64,000 nucleotides of DNA from Tuberibacillus calidus DSM 17572 (lineage in GTDB: Bacteria > Bacillota > Bacilli > Bacillales > Sporolactobacillaceae), in assembly GCF_000430685.1 (NCBI RefSeq), contig NZ_AUMM01000018.1, positions 1-64,000 on the forward strand. The letters are read 5' to 3'. Both the position numbers and the translations under genes were made by a program. The notes under the pieces were generated by a model. The model was not told the DNA's origin and ran no database searches. It saw nothing but the letters and a program-made list of their open reading frames with translations. Within the stretch, counting starts at the first letter, position 1; each line of letters opens with the position of its first letter. This document shows positions 48,291 through 57,601 of this stretch, piece after piece.

Positions 48291-48319
48291 ATCATAAAAA
48301 CTGTAACGTCATTTGTCAA
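48291..48319 (-). promoter_or_regulatory. Sigma-A promoter of hisS-aspS
   Basis: TTGACA (48314-48319) and TATGAT (48291-48296) on the minus strand are 17 bases apart, feeding directly into the T-box leader. Confidence 0.9.
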
Positions 48320-48544
48320 GAAAAACTACCGTTGGATTCGCCTTTTTAGTTCGCTGACCGATTCTCTCGCGTGAAAAATCGGCTGCCCCATGGCTTCATC
48401 TCTGAAATGCCCGGCCGAATGCGGGATTTCCACATGGTGGGAGTGAACCATTCGGTAGTACTGTTTCATTGAAACGCGCATCCGCCATCCATCCATTCAT
48501 TGCGTTTTTATTTAGGATGGACGGAGGAGGCAAAACTTAAACGG

Positions 48545-48982
48545 TTATTTTTCCACAATAATCGTCACAGGTCCATCATTGATGAGCTCAACAGCCATCA
48601 TAGCCCCAAAAACACCCGTTTCCACCGGCAATCCATTTGCCCGAAGCTTTTCATTAAAATACGTATATAACCGTTCGGCATCGTGTGGTTTGGCAGCTTC
48701 CATAAAATTCGGTCGCCGTCCCTTTGAAACGTCGCCGTAGAGCGTAAATTGGGACACCGATAGAATCTCGCCGCCAACATCTTTCACGGACAGATTCATT
48801 TTTTGATCGTCATCTTCAAAAATGCGCAACCCGCTGATTTTATCGGCAATAAAATCGGCTTCAGCTTCGGTATCACCGACTTTGATGCCCACAAGCAGCA
48901 ATAGCCCCTGGCCGATTTCTCCTGTGACTTGACCATCCACCGTGACCTTTGCTTTTTTTACTCTTTGGACGACGACTTTCAT
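48545..48982 (-). CDS. dtd: D-aminoacyl-tRNA deacylase
   Basis: Encodes 145 residues, standard for Dtd. [24 protein letters not shown] is the N-terminus, [17 protein letters not shown] carries the active-site SQF-T-L and GR-P segments, and [11 protein letters not shown] contains the cross-subunit Gly-cisPro motif. It removes D-amino acids (and Gly from tRNA-Ala) from tRNA. It lies 65 bases after relA in the same direction, the usual Bacilli order. Confidence 0.97.
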   Translation of the reverse strand: MKVVVQRVKKAKVTVDGQVTGEIGQGLLLLVGIKVGDTEAEADFIADKISGLRIFEDDDQKMNLSVKDVGGEILSVSQFTLYGDVSKGRRPNFMEAAKPHDAERLYTYFNEKLRANGLPVETGVFGAMMAVELINDGPVTIIVEK

Positions 48983-49047
48983 GAATGACTCTCCTTAACG
49001 TGCATATCTTTTATTAGAACTTCGTCACATGGCTAGGTTTTCTTTGT

Positions 49048-51225
49048 TTACGACTCCATCACCCGTTTGACCGCATAAATATCGGGAATCCGTTTGATTC
49101 TTTCTACGACGCGAATGAGGTGGTTGATATTGTGAATGGCAATGGTCATGTGAATTAAAGCCACTTTATTGCGATCGGCCTTACCAGATACAGCATTGAT
49201 CGGCGTTTTCGTTTCGGCGACCGCTTGGAGCACTTCGTTTAAAAGCCCATTTCGGTCAAAACCGGTGATTTCGATATCCACATTATATTGTTTTTGTGTA
49301 TCCGATTCGCTTTCCCATTCCACTTCGATCAGACGGTGACTCGTGCAATCTTGTTGCAGGTTGGGACAATTCACCCTGTGGATGGAAACGCCGCGACCTT
49401 TTGTGATATACCCGATAATCTCATCACCAGGAACAGGGTTGCAGCATTTAGAAAGGCGAATCAACACATTATCGATGCCCTTAACACGAACCCCGCTATC
49501 TTTCCGCCGTTTCGGCTTATACGCCTTGACATCAGGGAAGGATTTTAAAATGTTTTCCGCTTGACTTTCTTGATCTTTACGAAGTTTTTCCGTCAATCGC
49601 GTGACGACTTGTTTTGGTGTGATGCCGTTATAGCCCACCGCCGCGTATATTTCCTCGGCATTGGAAAAATTATATTTCCGTGCGACATTTTCTATATTTT
49701 CCGCAACCAATATGTCTTTCGGGTCATACCCTTGATTTTTTAATTCTTTTTCGATTAATTCCTTACCCTTGATGACATTTTCCTCACGGCGTTGTTTCTT
49801 ATACCATTGGCGAATTTTATTCTTGGCATGGGAACTTGCGGTAATCTTCAGCCAATCCTGTGAAGGCCCGTACGAATGCTTGCTCGTCATGACCTCGACG
49901 ATATCGCCTGTTTTTAACTTATAGTCCAACGGAACCATTTTTCCGTTTACCTTTGCGCCGACAGTATGGTTGCCAATTTCGGTATGCACGCGATAGGCAA
50001 AATCAATGGGCACAGACCCAGCCGGAAGCTCAATGACATCGCCTTTAGGCGTAAAGACAAAAACCATATCTGAAAACAAATCCACTTTGAGGTTTTCCAT
50101 GAACTCTTTGGCATTAGATGTTTCATTTTGCCACTCGAGTATGCGCCGAAACCATGCTAATTTGTCTTCAAACTTATCGTTCACATTAACTTTCTTGCCT
50201 TCTTTATAAGCCCAGTGAGCGGCAATCCCGTATTCAGCGACCTTATGCATTTCCTCTGTTCGAATTTGCACTTCTAACGGGTCGCCGTTCGGTCCTACGA
50301 CGGTCGTGTGCAGCGACTGGTACATATTCGCCTTGGGCATGGCAATATAATCTTTAAAGCGCCCCGGCATCGGTTTCCAGTGTGTATGAATAATGCCGAG
50401 CACAGCATAGCAATCCTTGATGCTCTTAACGATGACGCGGACCGCGAGCAGATCATAAATGTCATTAAATTGCTTGTTTTGGTGTACCATTTTATGGTAA
50501 ATGCTATAAATATGTTTTGGTCGTCCGTAAATCGTTGCTTCAATGTTGACTTCTTTTAAAAGCTTCTTGATCGTTTCGATGGCTTCCTTAATATCTTGCT
50601 CGCGCTCGTTTCGTTTCTTTTTCATCAAGTTGACAATTTTATAATATTGTTGGGGGTTTAGGAACCGTAAGGCGATATCTTCCAATTCCCATTTAATCGT
50701 TGATATCCCGAGGCGGTAGGCGAGCGGGGCAAAAATTTCCAATGTTTCTTTAGCCTTTTGGACTTGTTTATCGGCCGGCATATACTTTAACGTCCGCATG
50801 TTATGAAGGCGGTCTGCGAGTTTGATAAGCACGCAACGGATGTCTTGAGCCATGGCTACAAACATTTTCCGATGATTTTCCGCTTGCTGATCTTCCTTGG
50901 ACGTATATTCAAAACGGCGAAGTTTCGTAACCCCATCGACTAACGTCGCGACCTCTTCACCGAATTGCGTTTTTATATCTTCTAACGTTACCGATGTATC
51001 TTCCACAACGTCATGTAAAAGGCCTCCGATGATTGTCGTTTTATCCATATCTAAATCGACGAGGATTTCCGCAACTTCCACCGGATGGTTAATATAAGGC
51101 TCACCGGATCGTCGGGTTTGCCCACGATGGGCTTCTGAGGCAAACCGGTAAGCCTTCTCGATTTCTTCTATATCATTCGGGTCTAAATATTTGGATGCTT
51201 TTTCCCGCAAAGTCTCGAAAGTCAT
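49048..51225 (-). CDS. relA: RelA/SpoT bifunctional (p)ppGpp synthetase/hydrolase
   Basis: Encodes 725 residues from the ATG at 51225, which follows AAGGTGAT; a TTG eight codons earlier is less well placed. The hydrolase domain has the H-D motif LLHDVVEDT; the synthetase domain is marked by RPKHIYSIYHKM and YQSLHTTVVGP; then come TGS (VFTPKGDVIELPAGSVPIDFAY) and C-terminal RIS and ACT domains (KCCNPVPGDEIIGYITKGRG). An intact His-Asp pair indicates that it both makes and destroys the alarmone. recJ-apt-relA-dtd order is as in B. subtilis. Confidence 0.97.
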   Translation of the reverse strand: MTFETLREKASKYLDPNDIEEIEKAYRFASEAHRGQTRRSGEPYINHPVEVAEILVDLDMDKTTIIGGLLHDVVEDTSVTLEDIKTQFGEEVATLVDGVTKLRRFEYTSKEDQQAENHRKMFVAMAQDIRCVLIKLADRLHNMRTLKYMPADKQVQKAKETLEIFAPLAYRLGISTIKWELEDIALRFLNPQQYYKIVNLMKKKRNEREQDIKEAIETIKKLLKEVNIEATIYGRPKHIYSIYHKMVHQNKQFNDIYDLLAVRVIVKSIKDCYAVLGIIHTHWKPMPGRFKDYIAMPKANMYQSLHTTVVGPNGDPLEVQIRTEEMHKVAEYGIAAHWAYKEGKKVNVNDKFEDKLAWFRRILEWQNETSNAKEFMENLKVDLFSDMVFVFTPKGDVIELPAGSVPIDFAYRVHTEIGNHTVGAKVNGKMVPLDYKLKTGDIVEVMTSKHSYGPSQDWLKITASSHAKNKIRQWYKKQRREENVIKGKELIEKELKNQGYDPKDILVAENIENVARKYNFSNAEEIYAAVGYNGITPKQVVTRLTEKLRKDQESQAENILKSFPDVKAYKPKRRKDSGVRVKGIDNVLIRLSKCCNPVPGDEIIGYITKGRGVSIHRVNCPNLQQDCTSHRLIEVEWESESDTQKQYNVDIEITGFDRNGLLNEVLQAVAETKTPINAVSGKADRNKVALIHMTIAIHNINHLIRVVERIKRIPDIYAVKRVMES

Positions 51226-51397
51226 ACAACCCATCACCTTATCAGACAAGCTGAATATTGATTCTATTATCCTTAATTATCGGATTTGTGTAAAGCCATA
51301 ACATCCGTGCGTCTTTCGCAGATCAATCTGGCTCATCGGCACATCTGCCGGTTTCATCCAATACCTTCTTAAAAAAGGAAAAAACTTAAAACAATAG

Positions 51398-51515
51398 GAA
51401 AGTTGACTCATAGAGCGATATTTCAACCACCTTGATATATAGTGAGAAAATGAAAGGCGTTTCACTATATATATACGTTGCGGCGGAAACGAAGCCCCAA
51501 ATGAGTCAACCTTTC
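51398..51515. repeat. Nested inverted repeats between apt and relA
   Basis: An outer pair, GAAAGTTGACTCAT (51398-51411) and ATGAGTCAACCTTTC (51501-51515), matches except for one extra base. It encloses an exact 11-bp pair ATATATAGTGA (51435-51445) and TCACTATATAT (51462-51472). The structure ends 6 bases before the apt stop codon. There is no T-run after it. It may be an RNA structure in the apt-relA message or a small palindromic element. Confidence 0.8.
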
Positions 51516-51520
51516 ATCCA

Positions 51521-52033
51521 TTAATACTTCATCAATGTGAAAATATCATACCCTTTTAGGTTTTCTCGTCCACCGAGCTCAGTTAATTCAATCAGGAAAG
51601 CCAAGCCGCAGACGATGCCGCCTAGTTTTTCTACCAATTGAATGGTCGCATTAATCGTTCCACCAGTAGCCAGCAAATCATCGACGATAATCACCCTTTG
51701 CCCCGGTTTAATCGCATCTTTATGAATCGTGAGGGCGTCTTTTCCGTATTCCAAACCATAATCCACTTGGATGACTTCCCGCGGCAATTTTCCAGGTTTT
51801 CTCACCGGTACAAAACCTAAATCTAAAGCATAGGCAACGGGGCAACCGACGATAAAACCGCGCGCCTCCGGACCGACAACGATATCGGCATTTTTATGGC
51901 GACCGTATTCAGCAATTTCCTGAATTGCACTTTTAAAAACCTTCCCGTCTTGCATCAGCGGGGTAATATCCTTAAATACGATTCCTTCTTTCGGGAAGTT
52001 CTCGACAATTTCTATATACTCTTTATAGTCCAT
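51521..52033 (-). CDS. apt: Adenine phosphoribosyltransferase
   Basis: Encodes 170 residues. [27 protein letters not shown] is the N-terminal hood, and the PRPP loop is [17 protein letters not shown]. It converts adenine and PRPP to AMP. Its start lies inside the last codons of recJ (22-base overlap), so translation is likely coupled. It precedes relA after the inverted-repeat region. Confidence 0.96.
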   Translation of the reverse strand: MDYKEYIEIVENFPKEGIVFKDITPLMQDGKVFKSAIQEIAEYGRHKNADIVVGPEARGFIVGCPVAYALDLGFVPVRKPGKLPREVIQVDYGLEYGKDALTIHKDAIKPGQRVIIVDDLLATGGTINATIQLVEKLGGIVCGLAFLIELTELGGRENLKGYDIFTLMKY

Positions 52034-54396
52034 CCTGCATGTGCCTCCTCAGGCTTATTTTGTCTATCAGCAAAACGGCTGAACCACTGTTTCAATTCTT
52101 GACGCCCGGACAACACAAAGGTTTCTTCCAATTTCACTTGCTCCCGCAGCCTTTGATATAGCTTAGAAGAAGTGATCGGCTTTTTAACCGGGTCGCGGAC
52201 AACGGTCAACTGTCCGTTCTCTATTTTAACAAACTCAAGTTCGGAAAACACGTCTAAAATAAATCGCGAAAGCCCAGCCGACCAACGAAACACGGAAGAC
52301 AATTCGCGAATGCTATCGTCCATAGTGATATTTTCTTTCCTCAATAAATAAATATATGATTTCTTAAAATGCTCTCTACTCGGTAATTGTGAAAAAAAGC
52401 GTGTTTCTTCCTGGTAGAAGACGGCATAAATCCGTTCTGGAAACGGGTGTGTCTCAAAAAGCGTCGTGATTTGCTTCTCGGTTTCCGGCAAATCTAAAAG
52501 CACCCAAAAGGGGCGACTTGACGCAAGGGCATTGTCCATATCTTCGCCAAAACAGATGGGAATGTGTAGATCCTGAATGGACAAGCGCTCCAAGGTATGT
52601 TTTCTAAAATAAATAAACAATGTTTGATTTTGAGGCAGATTTTGGAGTGATGTCCGGATTTCCTTGTAATTCCGCCAGTCAAAAAGCTGCCACGAATGCG
52701 CCTTAAAATCATCAATCATCACTTGTGGTTTCCTGCGCCCGTTCCATTCGTTAATGGTTAAAACGCCGACGACGGCTAGCTCACAATCGGAGGCAATGTG
52801 GTGGTAAAAAGACCCTTTTCCGAAAGCGACACCGTCAAGACAATCATCCTCTTTTTTAAAAAGTAATTTCAAGTGATCTTTTTGGGCACCAATTTGTCTG
52901 ATGTCACTTAAGCGTAGGTTCTCAATGATAAAGCGCGGTTTTGGATTACCAACACCGAAAGGCGCGAGTTGCTCCAAAGATTCAATGAACGAAATGGTGA
53001 CGTCTTCTAAGTGTAAGTAACCTTCCGCGTGGGTTTTGGGGACAAAGTCTTCCGGGTCGAGACGATCATCGGCGATGGCGTTGAGCCGTTCGGCTAAAAC
53101 CGGTAAGTTTTCAGCAGGAAGCGTCATGCCAGCAGCCATAGCATGGCCGCCAAAACGAAGCAATAAGTCTCGGCATTGGTTGAGAGCCTCAAAAATATTA
53201 AAACCTTCAATGCTTCGCGCAGAGCCTTTGGCCAATCCTGTATCGGGGTCAATGGAAAAAACAAGCGTCGGTCGGTAAAAGCTTTCCATTAGCCGCGAGC
53301 AAGCGATGCCAACAACCCCTTCATGCCAGTCTTCCTTGGCAATCACTAAGACATTTTTTAAATGATTAGGGACAGCCTCCGCAAGCCTCCGAGCCTCAGA
53401 AGTGATCTGATCGACGACCGCTTTTCTTTCGGTGTTATAGTATTCAAGTTGCTGGGCAAGCGGATAAGCTTCGTTCATATCGGTGGATAGCATGAGCTCA
53501 ATGGCCGGTTCAGCATGAGCCATGCGTCCCGCGGCGTTGATGCGCGGCCCGAGCAGAAAGCCAATGTCCTCTTCTGTCACAGCTTGCGGATGAATGCCGG
53601 CGATTTCCATCAACGCCTTTAGTCCCGGTCGGGTGTCGTTTGCAAGGCGTTTAAGCCCTTTGGTCACGATCAAACGGTTTTCATCGAGAAGCGGCATGAG
53701 GTCGGCCACGGTCCCAACCGCTGCAAGATCAAGAAGGTCATCTGGCGCCTCACCCATCAAAGCGTGAATGACCTTAAAAGCGATGCCGGCACCACATAAG
53801 GATTTAAACGGATAAGGGCACTCTGGCTGTTTCGGATTGATGATGACATAGGCGTCCGGCAATTCAGGCGGTGGTTCATGATGGTCGGTGACAATATAAT
53901 CAAGGCCCATAAGTCGCGCCGCCTCTGCCGCTTCATGGGCAGCGATCCCTGTGTCAACGGTCACAACAAGACTGACGCCTTCCGCCCTTGCTTTTTCCAA
54001 TGCTGGAATATTCGGACCGTATCCTTCCGTAAACCGATTAGGGACATAAAAACGAACATCCCCACCTAGATTTCTTAATCCCGAGACCATAATGGCCGTG
54101 GCCGTAACGCCATCGGCATCATAATCGCCGAAAACGAGTATTTTTTCTTTATTTTGAAGCGCCTGATGAATGCGCTCGACAGCCTGCATCATCCCACGCA
54201 TCATGTAAGGATCATAATAGGCTTTTTTATCAATGTTCAAAAAGGCGAGAGCGCTTTCCGGGTCTTGCAATCCCCGATGATGTAACAGTGCGGCGATCGG
54301 CTCGGAAACGCCGATTTCATCCGCTAATTGCCGAACCGCTTCCTCATTTTGATGTTGGATGACCCATCTCGTTCTGGGGTAAAGCAAAGAAGCCAC
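52012..54396 (-). CDS. recJ: Single-stranded-DNA exonuclease RecJ
   Basis: Encodes 794 residues. The DHH phosphoesterase core has [26 protein letters not shown] and [14 protein letters not shown]; the DHHA1 domain has [22 protein letters not shown] and [13 protein letters not shown]. The OB domain and a long C-terminal region of about 250 residues follow, as in Bacillus RecJ. It degrades single-stranded DNA 5'-3' in RecF-pathway repair and mismatch repair. It overlaps apt by 22 bases. Confidence 0.96.
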   Translation of the reverse strand: MASLLYPRTRWVIQHQNEEAVRQLADEIGVSEPIAALLHHRGLQDPESALAFLNIDKKAYYDPYMMRGMMQAVERIHQALQNKEKILVFGDYDADGVTATAIMVSGLRNLGGDVRFYVPNRFTEGYGPNIPALEKARAEGVSLVVTVDTGIAAHEAAEAARLMGLDYIVTDHHEPPPELPDAYVIINPKQPECPYPFKSLCGAGIAFKVIHALMGEAPDDLLDLAAVGTVADLMPLLDENRLIVTKGLKRLANDTRPGLKALMEIAGIHPQAVTEEDIGFLLGPRINAAGRMAHAEPAIELMLSTDMNEAYPLAQQLEYYNTERKAVVDQITSEARRLAEAVPNHLKNVLVIAKEDWHEGVVGIACSRLMESFYRPTLVFSIDPDTGLAKGSARSIEGFNIFEALNQCRDLLLRFGGHAMAAGMTLPAENLPVLAERLNAIADDRLDPEDFVPKTHAEGYLHLEDVTISFIESLEQLAPFGVGNPKPRFIIENLRLSDIRQIGAQKDHLKLLFKKEDDCLDGVAFGKGSFYHHIASDCELAVVGVLTINEWNGRRKPQVMIDDFKAHSWQLFDWRNYKEIRTSLQNLPQNQTLFIYFRKHTLERLSIQDLHIPICFGEDMDNALASSRPFWVLLDLPETEKQITTLFETHPFPERIYAVFYQEETRFFSQLPSREHFKKSYIYLLRKENITMDDSIRELSSVFRWSAGLSRFILDVFSELEFVKIENGQLTVVRDPVKKPITSSKLYQRLREQVKLEETFVLSGRQELKQWFSRFADRQNKPEEAHAGWTIKSI

Positions 54397-54428
54397 TCCT
54401 TCCCATCTCCGTTTTCAGCCCTCACCAG

Positions 54429-54728
54429 TTATTCGTTGCTGTCGCGTTTGTCCGAATTTCCCGTTTTCGTTTCGCCACTATGGCTTTGTCCTTGGCGTTC
54501 TCTTTCCAACCGTTTAATCTGCCTTTCAAGTTGATAAAACCGGACGGCACCGATCACGCCGATGAAAAGCGCTCCGAGGAATGCCGAGCCAAGAATAATC
54601 AGAATGAGCGGCCATTTGGCTTGACCGAAAACATAATTAAAAGTGACCGGATTCACATTGGCAACTGAAAAAATGGCGATAACGAGCGCAAGAAAAATGG
54701 CCAAAATAAATGCCCACGGTCCTTTCAT
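54429..54728 (-). CDS. LapA-domain small membrane protein (YrvD-like)
   Basis: Encodes 99 residues with two membrane helices (about 5-24 and 41-63) and a basic, then hydrophilic, C-terminus (LERQIKRLERERQGQSHSGE). NVNPVTFNYVFGQAKWPLILIILGSAFLGA is the LapA (lipopolysaccharide assembly protein A) domain pattern; in Gram-positives the role is not known. It sits between recJ and secF, as yrvD does in B. subtilis. Confidence 0.88.
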   Translation of the reverse strand: MKGPWAFILAIFLALVIAIFSVANVNPVTFNYVFGQAKWPLILIILGSAFLGALFIGVIGAVRFYQLERQIKRLERERQGQSHSGETKTGNSDKRDSNE

Positions 54729-54799
54729 GACGACACTCCTTTAAAAAATCTGGGGTCAGACCCATCCGAGCCGGACCCCTCCTTAATGAGACCATGCCT

Positions 54800-55720
54800 T
54801 TAAGATTGCACTTGAGGAAGTTTTTTGCGTTTGCGTTCTTTTTTCATATATTGAAATTTCATGACCGCCCAGAGCGGTGAGGCAATAAAAATGGATGAAT
54901 AAACGCCGCAAATTAATCCGACGAAGATCGCTACATTGAACGTCCAAATTTCGTGACTGCCAAAAATCATTAGCGCTATGACAGCAATTAACACCGTAAC
55001 GACCGTGTTAATTGAACGCACGAGCGTCTGACGAATACTAGTATTGATAATGTCTGCCAGATCCTCAAATGTTTTCGCTTTCTTCTTGCGGTTTTGCATG
55101 TTTTCACGAATCCGGTCAAAGGTAACGATCGTATCGTTAATCGAGTAGCCGACGATCGTTAATACAGCAGCAATAAAAACAATATTCACCTCGAGATGCA
55201 AGAGACTGAAAACAGATATGATGAAAAAAGCATCGTGTAAAAGGGCAATGACCGCCGCCAAGCCTTGCAAAAATTCAAAGCGAATCCATACATAGATAAT
55301 GATGAACACGGAAGAGATCAAGACGGCCCAAAACGCATTTTTGGCCAGTTCACGGCCGATTTGCGGTGAGACCTTGCTCACGTTAGGCTCAACGCCGAAT
55401 TTTTCTTTAATATCCGCTTTCACTTTCACTTCTTCTTTTTGACTAAGGACATCGCGTAAAGTGACACTCGCGATGTTATGGTTTTGCCCCGATAAAACCG
55501 GGCGCTCTGTGCGAAAGCCCATTTTCTCGAATTCCGCCGTCACCTCATTGATGGACAAGGGGTGTTTGGCTTGCAAATCAACACGCGTCCCGCTGGCAAA
55601 ATCAATGCCGAGGTTTAAGCCGAACACAAATAAGCTGATGATCCCGAGAATGGATAAGACGATCGAAAAGGTAAAGAATTTGTTCCGGTGTTTAACGAAA
55701 TCGAAGTTTTTAAAGATCAC
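54800..55720 (-). CDS. secF: Protein translocase subunit SecF, separate from SecD
   Basis: Encodes 306 residues with six membrane helices. NLGIDFASGTRVDLQ is the SecF signature after helix 1, and helices 4-6 contain TIVGYSINDTIVTFDRIREN and VRSINTVVTVLIAVIALMIFG. I choose the GTG at 55720 because AAGGG lies 8 bases upstream; a GTG at 55729 is also in frame. It overlaps the 3' end of secD by about 11 bases. With SecD it uses the proton-motive force to help export through SecYEG. In B. subtilis the two are one SecDF protein. Confidence 0.94.
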   Translation of the reverse strand: MIFKNFDFVKHRNKFFTFSIVLSILGIISLFVFGLNLGIDFASGTRVDLQAKHPLSINEVTAEFEKMGFRTERPVLSGQNHNIASVTLRDVLSQKEEVKVKADIKEKFGVEPNVSKVSPQIGRELAKNAFWAVLISSVFIIIYVWIRFEFLQGLAAVIALLHDAFFIISVFSLLHLEVNIVFIAAVLTIVGYSINDTIVTFDRIRENMQNRKKKAKTFEDLADIINTSIRQTLVRSINTVVTVLIAVIALMIFGSHEIWTFNVAIFVGLICGVYSSIFIASPLWAVMKFQYMKKERKRKKLPQVQS

Positions 55721-57005
55721 GGATATCACCCTTCTTTACACCGAAATAACCGGGTTTTTGATCCAGTGCACGGCTTGAAACCCATAGCGCAGTTAACAAA
55801 CGGGCGCCAAAAACGGCCGTGATAAAGCTGGCTAAAATGCTGATGATCAGCATGATCGCAAAACCCTTTACAGAGCTTGTCCCATAGAAAAACATGACGA
55901 TACCAGCAAGGATCGTTGTTAAGTTGGCGTCAAAAATGGTGCCGAAAGACCGATGGTTCCCGGCTTTAAACGCCGAGCGAATCGATTTTCCGGAACGAAT
56001 TTCTTCCTTAATTCGCTCAAGCGTAATGATATTCGCGTCCACCGCCATGCCGACCCCTAAAATGAGGGCGGCAATACCCGGTAACGTCAGTACCGCTTGC
56101 ATGCCGACGAAGACGGCGAGGACAAGATAAATGTATGCGACTAATGTGATATTCGCGATCAGCCCGCCAAAGCGGTAGAAGATAAGCATAAACAGGAAAA
56201 TCGCAATAATACCGACGATCCCAGCGGTGATCGCTTTATTGAGTGCGTTCACCCCAAGTTGGGCACCAACGGAGTTTGAATAAACTTCTTTCATCTTTAC
56301 TGGCAAAGCGCCGGCATTCAACAAGTCGGCAAGATTTTGCGCCTCTTCCGTTGTAAACGACCCAGTAATCATGACATTGTTCGTGTTCAATTCTTCCGTC
56401 ACACTTGGTGCCGAAATAAAAGCCGGTTTTTCTTTCTTACTTTCTTCTTTGTAGGATAGCCCTTTCTTCCAATCGAGCCAAATGACTAATTTATTGTCCG
56501 GCGCTGGTTTTTGCAAAATTTCCTTCGTCACTTTAGCAAATTTGTTTGCGTCTTTAATTTTTAAGGCGACATATGGCTGATTCAGTTCGTTATACTCCAC
56601 TCGCGCCTTTCCGGGAACGAGCTCGGAGCCGTCCATCATTAATTTGTCATTAACATCGCGAAAAGTAAGGTGCGCCGTCGTCGACAGCAATTCCCGGGCT
56701 TGGGCTTGATCTTTTACCCCAGCCAGCTGTACGCGAATCCTGTCACTACCTTCGATCGAAATTTGCGGTTCACTGACACCTAGAACATTGATGCGTTTTT
56801 GAATCGCCGAAACCGCATCGTTGAGCGTACTTTTTGACGGCTTGTGACCATCAATGGTCCGGACTTGATAAAGGACTTCAAAACCACCCTTTAAATCAAG
56901 GCCAAGATTGACTTTATGTATGAGCGGCTTAGCGGTGAATCCGATAAGGACCGCAAGCAGTACTAAGATTAAAAAAAAGGATAGGATTTTTCCTTTTTTT
57001 ACCAT
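55710..57005 (-). CDS. secD: Protein translocase subunit SecD
   Basis: Encodes 431 residues: an N-terminal membrane helix, LGLDLKGGFEVLYQV (the SecD D1 motif), an extracytoplasmic P1 region (about 45-235) and five C-terminal helices with GVGMAVDANIITLERIKEEIRSGKS and FGTIFDANLTTILAGIVMF. It ends with its own stop (RDL) rather than running into secF. The frame is clean at the junction and each gene has its own start signal, so this is a true two-gene form, not a sequencing error. Confidence 0.95.
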   Translation of the reverse strand: MVKKGKILSFFLILVLLAVLIGFTAKPLIHKVNLGLDLKGGFEVLYQVRTIDGHKPSKSTLNDAVSAIQKRINVLGVSEPQISIEGSDRIRVQLAGVKDQAQARELLSTTAHLTFRDVNDKLMMDGSELVPGKARVEYNELNQPYVALKIKDANKFAKVTKEILQKPAPDNKLVIWLDWKKGLSYKEESKKEKPAFISAPSVTEELNTNNVMITGSFTTEEAQNLADLLNAGALPVKMKEVYSNSVGAQLGVNALNKAITAGIVGIIAIFLFMLIFYRFGGLIANITLVAYIYLVLAVFVGMQAVLTLPGIAALILGVGMAVDANIITLERIKEEIRSGKSIRSAFKAGNHRSFGTIFDANLTTILAGIVMFFYGTSSVKGFAIMLIISILASFITAVFGARLLTALWVSSRALDQKPGYFGVKKGDIRDL

Positions 57006-57122
57006 GTTTTTATCCCCCTTTAGCTGCCGCCATCTCGTATACCAATAAATTTATTATAGTCAGTCAGCTTTTTCCCTGTCAATTGCAGTTCAGGTGCGCA
57101 TCCAAGCCCGTCACCCTTAGGC

Positions 57123-57153
57123 AAAAAAAAGCCGCTTCTTTTAAAAGAGCGGT
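57123..57153 (-). terminator. Terminator of comN
   Basis: On the minus strand CCGCT-CTTTT pairs with AAAAG-AGCGG (one bulge), followed by a run of eight T residues. It overlaps the end of the comN reading frame. Confidence 0.8.
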
Positions 57154-57443
57154 TCTCCATCCTTAAAAATGTCCATGTCTTTAAACATTTCCACCCTTAA
57201 TTTATTCATATAATCATTCACTGACAGCCGCATGAGCTGGCCGACAATGCGATGGCATTTCATCTCGACCTTATTTTTTTGCATGATTTCCTTCGCAAAA
57301 GCCCAAAGCTCATCGGCAGTCAACCGTTCCAACCCTAGCAAATGAAACTCTTCCAATTTACTGATCAAAAACGGTTCAATTTTCTCCCGCCATTGATCAT
57401 AGCCATGCTCATCCTTTTCCTCCAGTGGTTCCGTCAATGGCAT
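57141..57443 (-). CDS. comN: ComN-like post-transcriptional regulator
   Basis: Encodes about 100 residues. The core WREKIEPFLISKLEEFHLLGLERLTADELWAFAKE, with RLSVNDYMNKLRVEMFKD near the end, matches the ComN/YrzD family, which in B. subtilis controls comE mRNA. Gene order (secDF on one side, spoVB divergent on the other) fits comN. The start is unsettled: the ATG at 57443 touches the GGGGGTG site, while a TTG at 57437 has a better spacing of six; the frame opens further upstream without a site. Confidence 0.82.
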   Translation of the reverse strand: MPLTEPLEEKDEHGYDQWREKIEPFLISKLEEFHLLGLERLTADELWAFAKEIMQKNKVEMKCHRIVGQLMRLSVNDYMNKLRVEMFKDMDIFKDGEPLF

Positions 57444-57601
57444 CACCCCCATGCCTGTTTCTAATTTCATGATAGCTTTAGGTGCCGGCACTGTCAAACA
57501 AGCCCTAAACGCCCCTTAGAGAACTTGTCATGCTTGGCCTACCTCATGGCATATACATTTTTTAAAGAACTAGCTGACTTGTCCTTGAAAGCAGGGGTAA
57601 A

